DNA from: CAZISM01 sp964541895
GTDB taxonomy: Bacteria; Zhuqueibacterota; Zhuqueibacteria; Residuimicrobiales; Residuimicrobiaceae
Assembly: GCA_964541895.1 (NCBI GenBank)
Contig: CAZISM010000115.1
Location: forward strand, 1-17,083
DNA length: 17,083 bases
Reading direction: 5' to 3'
This document shows positions 7,544 through 16,006 of this stretch, piece by piece. A model generated the notes under the pieces. That model searched no databases. It worked only from the letters and a program-made list of their open reading frames with translations, and was not told the origin of the DNA. Made by a program: the position numbers and the translations under genes. Every line of letters starts with the position of its first letter. Position 1 is the stretch's first letter.

Positions 7544-10291
7544 ATGAAGCGTTTGCGACTGATTGCCACACCGATATTCCTCCTTTTTCTCCCGACCGTT
7601 CTATCCGCCGGTGTTTCGGATCTTTCATTTGTCATTGACGATAGAGTCATATCCGACACCACATCTTCCTTGCCCGATCCGGAAATCGACTGGCTGGGTC
7701 ACCATTTTTGCTGGGCCGATGAACAGGGCGTCTGGGTCGGCGATATCGATCCGCAAACCGGAGATTTCATCCCTGCGAACGGCAGGGGGATTCTGGTCGA
7801 TGCAACGCCTTCGCGCCGCGGCATGCAACGGGTCGCCAACGGGCCAGAATGGGCCATGAGCCGCAACGGTTCCGTCATCATCTATCCCGATTCCGTGGAT
7901 GAAAAAAACATCCGTATCGGCACGGCCAGAATGGCCGGCGGCCGCTGGGTGTCGGAGCGGTTGGCTGGCAGCGACTATCGCATTCCTTTTTTCGGCAGTT
8001 ACGACGGGAATTATCAGCAGGACGGTATCACCTGCGCTTCCTATGACCCGGTAACCGGAAGAGCAACCGGGATGCGATTGCGCAGTACGTTGGATAACCG
8101 GGAAGCTGTGCCACCCGACGATCTCTCCGGCGGCCGCTGGATCAATGGCTGGTACGCGGTCAGCCTGGGCAACGAGAAAACCAGACCTTATGAGGCCGGC
8201 TATTTTGATGTGAGGGAAGAAAAATACTATCGCGTGGCCCAGTTCGACAATCCCATCGATCAGGTGTGGGTGGTGCCGATCGAATGGCTCAACGCCTTCG
8301 TCCTATGGTGCGTGGAGAAGAAACCGGAACAGGATGAGATTGCGCTGTTGGTGAAAACGGGCAGGACTTGGAAAAGGCTGGAAAATATTCGCATTCCCAC
8401 CGACCGAAAAGAGATTTATTCCCCTGAGCCGTTTTTCTGGCGCGGCCAGACCTATCTTTTTCTGGTGGCACGGCCGCGGCCGGACCAGCCCAAAACGCTC
8501 TACGATCAGGTCTGGATTTTCACGCTGGACCTGCAGGATAAAATGTTTCGCATGATCAGCGCCGAGGCGCCGGCCAAACGCATCGATCCCGAAGTCTATT
8601 ACACGGTCACGGAACCGGTTATCTATTATACAGAAACACGAGCGAACGGTCGAAAAATCATCCATCGCTGCGCCACCGGGCTTGCCGTTCACGCTTATGA
8701 TAAAGCGCCGTTTGTAAAAATGGACTTTAAAAAAGATTATTTCCCCGGTACTCTGGATGTTAACGGCCGCCATCTCGGCAGCACCGAGACCATGACCATC
8801 GTCCGGCACAAAGGCAAACTTTTCTCGGGCATGGGCAACTGGATGGATTATCCCTGGACCATCGACACCGAGGGATCGCAGATCCTGCGCAAGGACGCCG
8901 CCTTTACGCCGTGGGTGGTGGATACCTCTCTGGGTTATCAGAGCATGCGCACCGATGCGCTGCTGTCGGTGACGTTTACCAGGGACCATTTGGGACGTGT
9001 GCTGCCGTCGCCGGAGAATCTGCTGGTCTGCGGCTCGGGGTACGGCCTGACCACACCGCAGCGGGAAGTGGTCGTCTGGACCCGTGACGATGCCAATGGT
9101 GTATGGAAGAAAAATCTCGCGCTCAAGGATGACAAAAAGTCCGGCATCCGCTCGTTTCATATTCATACCGATAAAGTGACGGGCTTGCAGTGGCTCTTTT
9201 GCGGCGTATCTGAGGGCAACATCATCAAAGCAGCCTATGATACCACAGATGGAGGCAAACTGATTTTTGATGTACGCGAGGAATTGTCCAATCTGGGGCG
9301 GGTGATGGCGATGTGCGAGTGCAATGGTGAACTCTACGCGGCGGCCGGCGTCGATGTCGTCGCCGGCGACACCCTCGGCGGACTTTATCGCCGTGTGGAT
9401 GGCTTTGCCCCGGCCTGGGAATTGGTCTATCGCTGGCCCTATACACCGGTTGACGACGGCGACGAGCCGAACATCATGCGCGGCATCACCTGCGTGCCCG
9501 ATCCCTGGGGCAGCGGTCGACCGGTGATTATCGGCACCCGCGCCAATCCCGGCATTGTCGAAGTCATCGAGCCGTTCAACAACCACCGCGTCTATACCGA
9601 GTTCTATATCCGCGATTTCTTCGCTTCACAATGGGATCTTCAATCGCTGCGCGGTCCGTCGCTTTCGGCCTATAACTATTTCGTACCGGATACGCTGGAA
9701 GGCCGGCCTGTCTGGTGGATGAGTCTATGGGTGGAACATCCGCAGAACAACCGCCATCCGTACAACGGTTCGCATTTTCTGGTGCGTTATCAGGACGGCA
9801 GCTACCGCTACGGCGACATTTACGATGACAATCATCCCTTGCCGACCGGCGAAAATTTGCGTGCCTGCCGCACCATCTGCAAATCGCCGTTTACAGAGGA
9901 GCCGAATACATATTATTTCGGCGGTTATGATTGTGCCAATGATACCTCCCATAACACGTCCTGGCTTTATAAAGGCATGATTATTCAATCCACTGCGGTT
10001 GCAGGACCACCGCAAACAGCAGTACAGAGCTTTGCCCTGTTACAAAACTATCCCAATCCGTTCAATCCGAGTACCCTTATCCATTATCGGCTTGCGGTGT
10101 CAGGCCGCGTAAGCTTGAAGGTGTATGATGTGCTGGGAAGAGAAATAGCCACTTTGGTTAATGAGTTTAAACAGGCAGGAGATCACTATTCACGATTTAC
10201 ACCCGATTCAAATGTCTCCTCCGCTCTCTACTTCTGCCACTTGAAAACAGCGAATGAGAGTCGTGTGATTAAAATGATGGAGATAAAATAA
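7544..10291 (+). CDS. Large secreted protein with T9SS sorting domain, function unknown
   Basis: The start at 7544 is chosen because aaggag lies six bases upstream and the product then begins with a clean signal peptide (MKRLRLIATPIFLLFLP, cleavage near SAG, residue 23). The 915-residue protein has a long tryptophan- and aromatic-rich body with repeated strand-turn patterns that suggest a beta-propeller or glycan-related fold, but no family motif or catalytic set could be identified. The last 80 or so residues, from FALLQNYPNPFNPST to MMEIK, are a textbook type A T9SS sorting domain with VYDVLGREIATLVNE in the middle. This end is visibly more AT-rich than the body, as if the sorting domain came from elsewhere. 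It is divergent from the other cargo gene, so the two may share control. Confidence 0.8.
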   Translation: MKRLRLIATPIFLLFLPTVLSAGVSDLSFVIDDRVISDTTSSLPDPEIDWLGHHFCWADEQGVWVGDIDPQTGDFIPANGRGILVDATPSRRGMQRVANGPEWAMSRNGSVIIYPDSVDEKNIRIGTARMAGGRWVSERLAGSDYRIPFFGSYDGNYQQDGITCASYDPVTGRATGMRLRSTLDNREAVPPDDLSGGRWINGWYAVSLGNEKTRPYEAGYFDVREEKYYRVAQFDNPIDQVWVVPIEWLNAFVLWCVEKKPEQDEIALLVKTGRTWKRLENIRIPTDRKEIYSPEPFFWRGQTYLFLVARPRPDQPKTLYDQVWIFTLDLQDKMFRMISAEAPAKRIDPEVYYTVTEPVIYYTETRANGRKIIHRCATGLAVHAYDKAPFVKMDFKKDYFPGTLDVNGRHLGSTETMTIVRHKGKLFSGMGNWMDYPWTIDTEGSQILRKDAAFTPWVVDTSLGYQSMRTDALLSVTFTRDHLGRVLPSPENLLVCGSGYGLTTPQREVVVWTRDDANGVWKKNLALKDDKKSGIRSFHIHTDKVTGLQWLFCGVSEGNIIKAAYDTTDGGKLIFDVREELSNLGRVMAMCECNGELYAAAGVDVVAGDTLGGLYRRVDGFAPAWELVYRWPYTPVDDGDEPNIMRGITCVPDPWGSGRPVIIGTRANPGIVEVIEPFNNHRVYTEFYIRDFFASQWDLQSLRGPSLSAYNYFVPDTLEGRPVWWMSLWVEHPQNNRHPYNGSHFLVRYQDGSYRYGDIYDDNHPLPTGENLRACRTICKSPFTEEPNTYYFGGYDCANDTSHNTSWLYKGMIIQSTAVAGPPQTAVQSFALLQNYPNPFNPSTLIHYRLAVSGRVSLKVYDVLGREIATLVNEFKQAGDHYSRFTPDSNVSSALYFCHLKTANESRVIKMMEIK

Positions 10292-10349
10292 AATGAATAA
10301 CAAAAATCATAGTAGATGCTTAACAAATTGAATTGCAATAAAACCACTA

Positions 10350-10529
10350 ATGGATTTTAATAATAAGTTGAAAATAAAATTACTTTTGTTTTGCTATCTG
10401 CTTCCTTTACTAACGCTCAAGTAAAAATTGAACATTTAACAAAAGCAGCCGAGTATAATACGGAATGCGATGGCGTTTCCATGCTTGTTTTAGAAAACGG
10501 CAAGATTATCTTCGAAGACTATTCTACAA
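10350..10529 (+). pseudogene. Broken beta-lactamase-family serine hydrolase, N-terminal fragment
   Basis: From the ATG at 10350 the frame gives MDFNNKLKIKLLLFCYLL, a signal-peptide-like start, then runs into a stop after TLK. From about 10391 a frame shifted by one base continues sensibly as SFTNAQVKIEHLTKAAEYN and CDGVSMLVLENGKIIFEDYS. That stretch resembles the opening of beta-lactamase/penicillin-binding-protein-like serine hydrolases, ahead of the catalytic S-x-x-K motif, which is absent. The similarity ends near 10527, where the transposase-bearing DNA begins. The gene thus has a frameshift near 10395-10405 and a 3' truncation. The family call is from memory and moderate. Confidence 0.5.
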
Positions 10530-11289
10530 AGTACCTGTATCATTGTACTTATATTTTGACATTTTATTGCTATTCTTATTCCTGCTGACGATAGTTTTGA
10601 GCCGCCGCCGTGGGAATGGTGCTAACGCTTAGGGCTGAGCAGCAGCAGCGGAAAACTTGATTATTTTGGTTTAGAATCTGCGCATTAATAACTTGGTCAT
10701 TTAATAGCATTTGTATTTTTTGAAATGGAATAATTCCAATCACCGTGAAATTGTTTTGGCTTGATATTGAGCGCTGCGAATACATCACCAGCTACTTTGA
10801 TTCCGGTCTTGCATTTTTTGTTACTCAACTTTGCCTTAACACGTAATCCATTCCGAGTCGTTGTGCTGCCAATTAAGTTCACAATGACTTCGTGACTTAC
10901 TAAGGGTCTGCCGCGCCAATTTTGTGTTATAAAAGAGAACAAACGATGCTCAATCTTATTCCACGTGCTTGTACCTGGCGGGAAATGGCAGACCGTTATC
11001 CGCAAGTCGGTTTCATTCGCCAATCGTTGAATTCCCATCTTCCAGAGACGCGAACGAGACCTGTTGCTTCCACCACTATCTGCCAGGATCAAAAGGTCGC
11101 TCGCATTGGGATATGTTACGCGACCCATTCGTTTCCACCAAGTCAAAATCGTATCTATCGCAAAGTCGGAAGTATCATGATCAGTTCCAACTGTCACCCA
11201 ACCCTCATTCTTGGAAATATCATATACGCCGTACGGCGTGACCTCGCCAAGCTCTTTATCTTCAAAATCGTGAACTTGAATTTTTTCAG
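10530..11289 (-). mobile_element. ISAzo13-family insertion sequence, partial
   Basis: The region holds the C-terminal half of an ISAzo13-type transposase gene plus about 165 bases of 3' flank (10530-10696). It is bounded on the left by the truncated serine hydrolase and on the right by the group II intron. The left boundary is an estimate from where the hydrolase similarity stops; a small inverted repeat (agtac/gtact, 10530-10548) sits there. The 5' half of the element is not found on the far side of the intron. Confidence 0.55.
10697..11289 (-). pseudogene. ISAzo13-family transposase, C-terminal half
   Basis: The frame runs from the intron junction to the stop at 10697 and reads GRTPEKIQVHDFEDKELGE, then PYGVYDISKNEGWVTVGTDH, LLILADSGGSN, CHFPPGTSTWNKIEHRLFSF and ending WNYSISKNTNAIK. 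These are typical blocks of the ISAzo13 DDE transposase. The second aspartate (LADSGGSN) and the glutamate (NKIEHRLF) of the catalytic triad are present. The first aspartate, normally in a VDTKKKE block, is missing with the N-terminal half. The fragment has about 198 of an expected 400 or so residues and no proper start codon; a GTG at 11195-11197 is internal to the conserved region. It is inactive. Confidence 0.8.
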
Positions 11290-11769
11290 GTGTGCGTCCT
11301 GAAAACTATCTGAGTTCCAAGCTGGTGAGAAGCCAGTCAATAAACCCAAAGGCATGGGAATTGTAACCGAGTCTTGCGTGCGCTACAGTAATGCAGCGTG
11401 TGAAGCGTAGACAGGAAAGAGTACGAGGTGTAAGGTAAACCCCGAAAATTATATCGTAGAAGATGCCGATGACTACACCTGAGTCCGCAGGCAAAATCTG
11501 ATATAGAGAAGGCCTAAATATCAGAATCTTCCGGGGGCAAGGGCTTACATCGAGACTCTAAGGGAGCAGATAGGACAGGAGAGACCCATAGACAACCGTA
11601 AGAGATGAGGCGGATACCAACGAGCGAGGGAAGACCGGAGCGAGATGGTATAAAAGGCCTATGGGAGTCGGACCTTTTTATAGTAGCCCAGAAGCCCGCG
11701 AAGGAGGAGGAAGCGCCGAGCGGGTGGAGCGAAGGAGAAGGCTGAGCAAGGAGCTCGGTAGAGGGAAAG

Positions 11770-13149
11770 ATGAGACATACCCAGAGATGGCGACCAATCT
11801 GCCCAGAACTTTACCGGGTGCAGGAGAAAGCGCGAACCAAAGCGAAGGAGCAGTTCACCAGCCTGGCGCACCATTTAACGAAGGAAGCGCTTCGACGCAG
11901 CTATGAAGCTATGGATGCAGCAGCGGCCCCAGGAATAGATGGTGTGAGCAAGAAGGAATATGGACGAGAGCAGGAGCGAAATCTTGAGAATCTACATGAA
12001 CGGCTGAAGAGTGGGAAATACCGAGCGAGTCCGGTGCTTCGGCGGTGGATAGAGAAGCCATCGGGAGGCAAGCGGCCATTGGGACTGCCCACAGTAGAAG
12101 ACAAGATAGTCCAGGGCGCAGTAGCAGAGATACTGAACAGCATCTATGAGGGTGATTTTTATGGATTCAGTTACGGATTTCGCCCTGGACGGAGTCAGCA
12201 TCATGCGCTACAAGCGCTTCAGACAGTACTCCAAAAAGGGAAGGTGAACTGGGTGCTGGATGCGGATATCAGCAAGTTTTTTGACACGATAGATCATAAA
12301 GAGTTGCTAAAGGCAATCCGGCATCGAGTGATAGATCGCAGGCTGCTACAATTAATAGGGAAATGGCTTGCGGCGGGAGCAGTAGAAGAAGACGGTCGGC
12401 GCGAGCGGGCGAAATGTGGAACACCCCAAGGAGGAGTGATATCGCCGCTACTGGCGAATATATTTCTTCATTATGTGGTCGACACATTTGTGCAAAATTG
12501 GCGGAAAGAGAAAGCGCGAGGTGAGGTCTATATAGTGCGCTACGCTGATGATCTAACAATTATGTGCGAGAAGGAAAATGAGGTGCGAGAGCTTTTAGCG
12601 GCGCTGAAAGAAAGGCTAAAAGCATACGGTCTTGAACTCAATGATGAGAAAACACGAATAATCCGATTTGGACGAAACTGGCAAGACAAAAGTGACACGC
12701 CATCGGAGACGTTTGAATTTCTTGGATTCACGCACATAGCGGGAAAAGATCGGCAGGGTAGATATCTTGTACGACGAAAGACATCACGAAAGCGGCTGCA
12801 ACGAAGTCTAAAAGGAATCAGCCAATGGTGCAGGAGGTATCGCCATACCCCCGTGAAATGGCAGTGGGAGGAACTAAAGAAGAAGCTACATGGGCACTAA
12901 AATTATTATGGTGTCAGAGGCAACTTCGACTCGCTGAAGACATTTCGCTACGGAGTATGGAGGCACTGGATGCGATCCCTTAAGCGTCGCAGTCAGAAAG
13001 CCAACAAAGATCGGATATATAAGCTTGTGACTGAAAGTTTCATTCTGCCAGTTCCTACGATCACTCATCCAGAAGGATGGTTAGTAGTAAATCCGGGTTA
13101 CTTGCTTGGAAGAGCCGGATGCGGTAACGCCGCACGTCCGGATCTGTGA
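11770..13149 (+). pseudogene. Group II intron reverse transcriptase/maturase, internal stop codon
   Basis: The start at 11770 has gaggg just upstream. The first 376 codons encode a complete reverse transcriptase: GIDGVS (55-60), KPSGGKRPLGLP (96-107), YGFRPGRSQHHAL (135-147), DADISKFFDTID (164-175), GTPQGGVISPLLANI (217-231) and the catalytic YADD (258-261). At 12898-12900 a taa interrupts LHGH-stop-NYYGVRGNF. Family members have a tyrosine here, so one base change explains the stop. The same frame continues through the maturase (GIIM) domain (YYGVRGNF...LKTFRYGVWRHW) up to a tga in domain V, so the true end is probably before about 13100. No DNA endonuclease domain is seen. The truncated product would lack the maturase part needed for splicing. 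Confidence 0.8.
13112..13145 (+). ncRNA. Group II intron domain V
   Basis: The sequence begins gagccggatgcgg and closes with gccgcacgtccggatc, pairing as the two-part stem with a two-base bulge typical of domain V and carrying the AGC catalytic triad at 13113-13115. The apical loop is short (gtaac region) compared with the usual tetraloop version that I recall. A weak domain VI follows to 13182. Confidence 0.75.
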
Positions 13150-13182
13150 GGGTGAAATTCAGTAATGAAATAACTACTCGAC

Positions 13183-13296
13183 TAGCTTGGACAGCAAAAA
13201 TGATTTAAATTTTGCATAGTTGGCCCGAACAAGGCGTACGATTCCCTTGCCCCATAGAGTACTGCGAAATTATGGTTTTTCTTTTTCATCTTGATT
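13183..13296. other. Junction between intron and IS91-type element
   Basis: About 110 bases with no gene. At 13227-13234 is gaacaagg, and at 13245-13249 ccttg forms a five-base stem with caagg around a cgtacg-containing loop. GAAC and CAAG are the target tetranucleotides known for IS91, and subterminal hairpins are typical of such element ends, so this may be the end of the element lying to the right. The evidence is thin. Confidence 0.3.
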
Positions 13297-14498
13297 TCAT
13301 GGCGGCGATAGACCAACAAGGATTGGTTCTGTCCGGACGACCATTCTTCCAGTTTGACATTTGGGACAAATTCTCAGATCAATGCCCGTCAGTTCCAGGA
13401 GCAATTCCTGCCAGTTCATGGCCGCAATGTCCGGGTGTTGCGTCAACACATTGAATAGTTGCTTGCATATTTGCAGCTTGGTACGTTGACAAGGACTGCT
13501 CAAAATGCCATAATGCCTGATTTTGTAAAATCTGTGCGGCAGGATATGCAATAAAAAGCGCCGAATAAACTCGAATACCGTTAGCGTCATGATTTTTTGC
13601 TGATGATCCCTTCGATCATACCAGGAAAACGAAACGGTATCCTCTTCTACACTTACAATTCGATGATTACTGATGGCCACTCTGTGCGTATACCGGCCCA
13701 GGTAGTTCAAAACACCCTCCGGCCCGCCAAAAGATTCCTTACAATAGGTGTTCCATTTTATATCGTACAACCTGTTTATTAAAGCATGAAAATTTTCCGG
13801 CGACTTTAAATCACTGACGCGTCCGGCAATTTTCAACTCGCCTGATTGATAAGCTTGTTTCAAATTGGCGATAAACTTTTTCTTGAACAGGTCAGAGAGA
13901 ACGTTGACATGAATAAAAAAATCTCTCTCTTCCGTGGTTTTTTTCGGCAACACCCATTCTTTGCCGTCTTTGGACAATCCGCCTCCGGTGACAATGCAAT
14001 GGAGATGCGGATGATCCATGAGGTTGGCGCCCAGGTATGCAAAATGGCGGTCACGCCGATCTCTGCCCCCAGTTGTTTGGGATCGCGTCCAAGCTGCATC
14101 AGCGTCTCTGAACCGGCGCGAAAAAGAATATCGTACACGACTTGTTTGTTCACCAATGCCAATGGGTTCAACTCTTCATCCGGAATCGTAAAAACCGTGT
14201 GATAATAGACGATCGGCAACAGGTCTTCTTTACGTGCGGCCAGCCATCTTTCCCGAGCCAGATATTGACATTGCGGGCAATGACGATTGCGGCACGAGTG
14301 AACAAAAGCTCTCTCATAGCCGCAACAATCGCACTTTTCCACGTGACCGTCCAGAGCCGGCGTTCGACATTGTTCTATGGCTTTCATGGCTTTGCGTTGC
14401 TCCGTCCACAGCGGGTATGTTTCGCGGAAGGCCGGACCGAATCGCCGGAACAGTTCGCCGATCTGAAAGCGGGGTGCATTATTCTTTTCGACCATCAT
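13297..14498 (-). pseudogene. IS91-family HUH (Y2) transposase with single frameshift
   Basis: The ATG at 14498 overlaps the stop of the upstream recombinase as ATGA, implying translational coupling. Residues 1-156 carry the N-terminal zinc-binding region (CDCCGYERAFVHSCRNRHCP, 56-75) and end at ILHTW. The next residues of the family, GANLMDHPHLHCIVTGGG, are read in another frame starting near 14030, consistent with loss of one C in a short C-run at 14030-14032. The second part has the HUH motif (HPHLHC), the paired tyrosines in NYLGRYTHRVAIS and a terminal CPKC motif. The two parts together total about 400 residues, normal for the family. The frameshift may be real or a sequencing error; if it is an error the gene is intact. 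Confidence 0.82.
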
Positions 14499-15337
14499 TT
14501 GCCCCCCAACATGGCGTCCAAAGGATTGATAATCACCGATTTTCTGTCGCTCTGCGTGTGCAGATACACCATGGTGGTTCGGATGTGCGCGTGTCCCAAA
14601 AGATGTTGAATAGTAAAAAGCCCGACACCCTGCTCGAGCAAATGGGTGGCAGAACTATGGCGCAGGGTGTGAAAGGTGGCCGGCTTTTCGATTCCAGCAG
14701 ATTTTTTAGCGATCTGAAACACCTTTTGTATGGTGGTCGCGTGCATGGGGGTGGAGCGGTTGTTGTTCGGAAAGAGCCAGACGTGTGGACGATACTTTAA
14801 CCAGTAATCCCGCAGTTGGACCAGCAATTCTTTTGACAACAGGGTGTAGCGATCTTTTTTACCTTTGCCCTGTTCAACCCGGATCAGCATCCGTTTGCTG
14901 TCAATGTCGCTCACTTTCAATTGTACGGTTTCTGATACTCGCAACCCTGCTGAATAGGTGGTCATGAGCATGAGCCGGTACTTTTGGTCATCCACGGCGG
15001 CAAATAACCTTTGTATCTCTTCTGGTGAGAATACAACCGGCAGACGGAATATGCGCTTCGGTCCCCGCAACTTGCTTAACGTGAGCGGCATCTTGAGTAC
15101 TTCACGATAAAGAAATTTAATGGCGCTGAATGCCTGGGTAAGAGTCGAATTACTGGAGTGTTTTTCGGTCTTTAAGTGATACAGAAAGCGCCTGATCTCA
15201 TCCTCACCGAGATTTTCAACGTTCTGCCGGTGATATTTTTGGAACAGTTGAATCTGATAGGAATAAATTGTTATCGTTCTGGGGCTGAAATTACGCAAAG
15301 CCATATCCATGCGCATCTGTTCGATGAGTGTGGACAT
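14495..15337 (-). CDS. Tyrosine recombinase/integrase, XerC/D-like, partner of the IS91-type transposase
   Basis: The start at 15337 is supported by a very strong aaaggagg at 15343-15350. The 280-residue protein has an N-terminal SAM-like core-binding domain (about residues 5-88) and a catalytic domain with the full set: R133 (AGLRVSE), Lys 158 or 160 (QGKGKKDR), H223-x-x-R226 (HTLRHSS), H249 (LLGHAHI) and Y258 (TTMVYLHT). It overlaps the transposase start by four bases. Integrase genes placed before IS91-type transposases occur in many bacterial elements; whether the enzyme resolves multimers or helps integration is not known from sequence. An inverted repeat covers its ribosome binding site. 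Confidence 0.9.
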   Translation of the reverse strand: MSTLIEQMRMDMALRNFSPRTITIYSYQIQLFQKYHRQNVENLGEDEIRRFLYHLKTEKHSSNSTLTQAFSAIKFLYREVLKMPLTLSKLRGPKRIFRLPVVFSPEEIQRLFAAVDDQKYRLMLMTTYSAGLRVSETVQLKVSDIDSKRMLIRVEQGKGKKDRYTLLSKELLVQLRDYWLKYRPHVWLFPNNNRSTPMHATTIQKVFQIAKKSAGIEKPATFHTLRHSSATHLLEQGVGLFTIQHLLGHAHIRTTMVYLHTQSDRKSVIINPLDAMLGGK

Positions 15338-15346
15338 AGAAACCTC

Positions 15347-15384
15347 CTTTGGTCAGGTGAATCTGGTTATGGATTTGACCAAAG
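15347..15384 (-). promoter_or_regulatory. Hairpin over the recombinase ribosome binding site
   Basis: The arms ctttggtca (15347-15355) and tgaccaaag (15376-15384) form a perfect nine-base inverted repeat with a 20-base loop. In the mRNA of the minus strand one arm includes the aaagg part of the Shine-Dalgarno sequence at 15343-15350, so folding would hide it. This could damp translation of the coupled recombinase-transposase pair, or the repeat could be a recombinase binding site at the element end. Confidence 0.45.
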
Positions 15385-15627
15385 ATAAAATCGATTGAGG
15401 ATTCATGCCATGAAAAAGACGAACAGTGTGCGTAGCTCACTCTAAACAATACAGTCAAATTGTCGAAGAACAAAAGAGCACTACCGCGGCGCGTCAAATT
15501 GAGCGCTGACCTCCCTAAGGCTAAAGGCGCATAAAGACGCACCCTACAACTGGGTAGCCCAATTGTCATCAGAAGCTCGCTTCAGGTAGAATCTAGCGTA
15601 CACCAAGCAAAGCTTGATGTGCACTTG
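15385..15627. other. Non-coding stretch right of the recombinase
   Basis: No gene was recognised. The sequence gtcaaattg occurs twice about 45 bases apart, and gaac occurs near 15475, which might mark the right end of the IS91-type element. A small stem caagc-aaa-gcttg lies at 15604-15616. None of these is conclusive. Confidence 0.3.
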
Positions 15628-15736
15628 CGTTCCCAAGCACCGAGACTGGGTGGCAATGGCGCGAATTAATTTCAACTAGCGATATAATAATTGGTGCGCA
15701 TCGATTCCTTCACCCAGTCTCCAGAACTTGGGAACG
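15628..15736. repeat. Large imperfect inverted repeat, MITE/REP-like
   Basis: The left arm (15628-15652) begins cgttcccaag and ends agactgggtg. The right arm (15711-15736) is its reverse complement except for a five- to six-base centre. Thus 20 of about 25 bases pair, around a 58-base AT-rich loop in which gcgcgaattaat and attggtgcgc partly pair as well. Repeats built on gttcccaag/cttgggaac are common interspersed palindromes in several bacterial phyla, as I recall. No gene is inside. Confidence 0.6.
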
Positions 15737-15808
15737 AGAAAAATTCCGATTCCTGACTGAGTGCACTGGCGGCCCGGTCGCATACATACGATGGTTCTAC
15801 CAGAGAGC

Positions 15809-16006
15809 TTAACTCGCTTTACGTGCTATTAATTCACGAACAGAAGGAACAAGCTCGTTGGGAACCTCAATAAAAGTCTGAGAAGTATCTTCCCAAGCTG
15901 ATTCGTCTTCTGCAATAGCTTCATTCTCTGATTGGCTCTCATAATGGGCAAGAACTCGTTTAACACGACTCTCGTCCCAGCCTGTAGGGTAGTTATTTTG
16001 TTTCAT
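15809..16006 (-). CDS. Putative antitoxin, small acidic protein
   Basis: The 65-residue product begins MKQNNYPTGWDESRVKRVLAHYESQ, has an acidic middle (AEDESAWED) and ends VPSVRELIARKAS. It resembles small partners encoded after BrnT/DUF4258-like proteins. Its ATG overlaps the stop of the upstream gene as ATGA and is preceded by a gagaagagg ribosome binding site, implying coupled translation. No DNA-binding fold is evident by eye. Toxin-antitoxin function is inferred from the arrangement. Confidence 0.6.
   Translation of the reverse strand: MKQNNYPTGWDESRVKRVLAHYESQSENEAIAEDESAWEDTSQTFIEVPNELVPSVRELIARKAS

Larger units (their letters stand above)
11290..13182 (+). mobile_element. Group II intron with defective reverse transcriptase
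   Basis: The 5' end fits the GUGYG consensus at 11290 or 11292 (gtgtgcg). About 475 bases of structured leader follow, then a reverse transcriptase/maturase gene, a domain V hairpin at 13112-13145 and a short domain VI ending ctactcgac at 13182, which fits the 3' AY rule. It lies antisense to the ISAzo13 transposase fragment, so splicing could not restore that gene. The sequence after 13182 does not resume the transposase, so the 3' exon has been lost or the intron arrived with other DNA. Confidence 0.75.

Noticed and set aside
8303..9586. 427-residue minus-strand open frame
   Set aside because: It is antisense to the large secreted-protein gene, with repeated histidine- and glycine-rich composition typical of a GC-rich shadow frame and no recognisable domain.
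11290..13182. Retron or diversity-generating retroelement
   Set aside because: The reverse transcriptase has the group II pattern with a maturase domain after the stop and a domain V hairpin; no msr/msd or template/variable repeats were seen.
14234..14800. 188-residue plus-strand open frame
   Set aside because: It is antisense across the recombinase-transposase junction; both minus-strand genes show full catalytic motifs.
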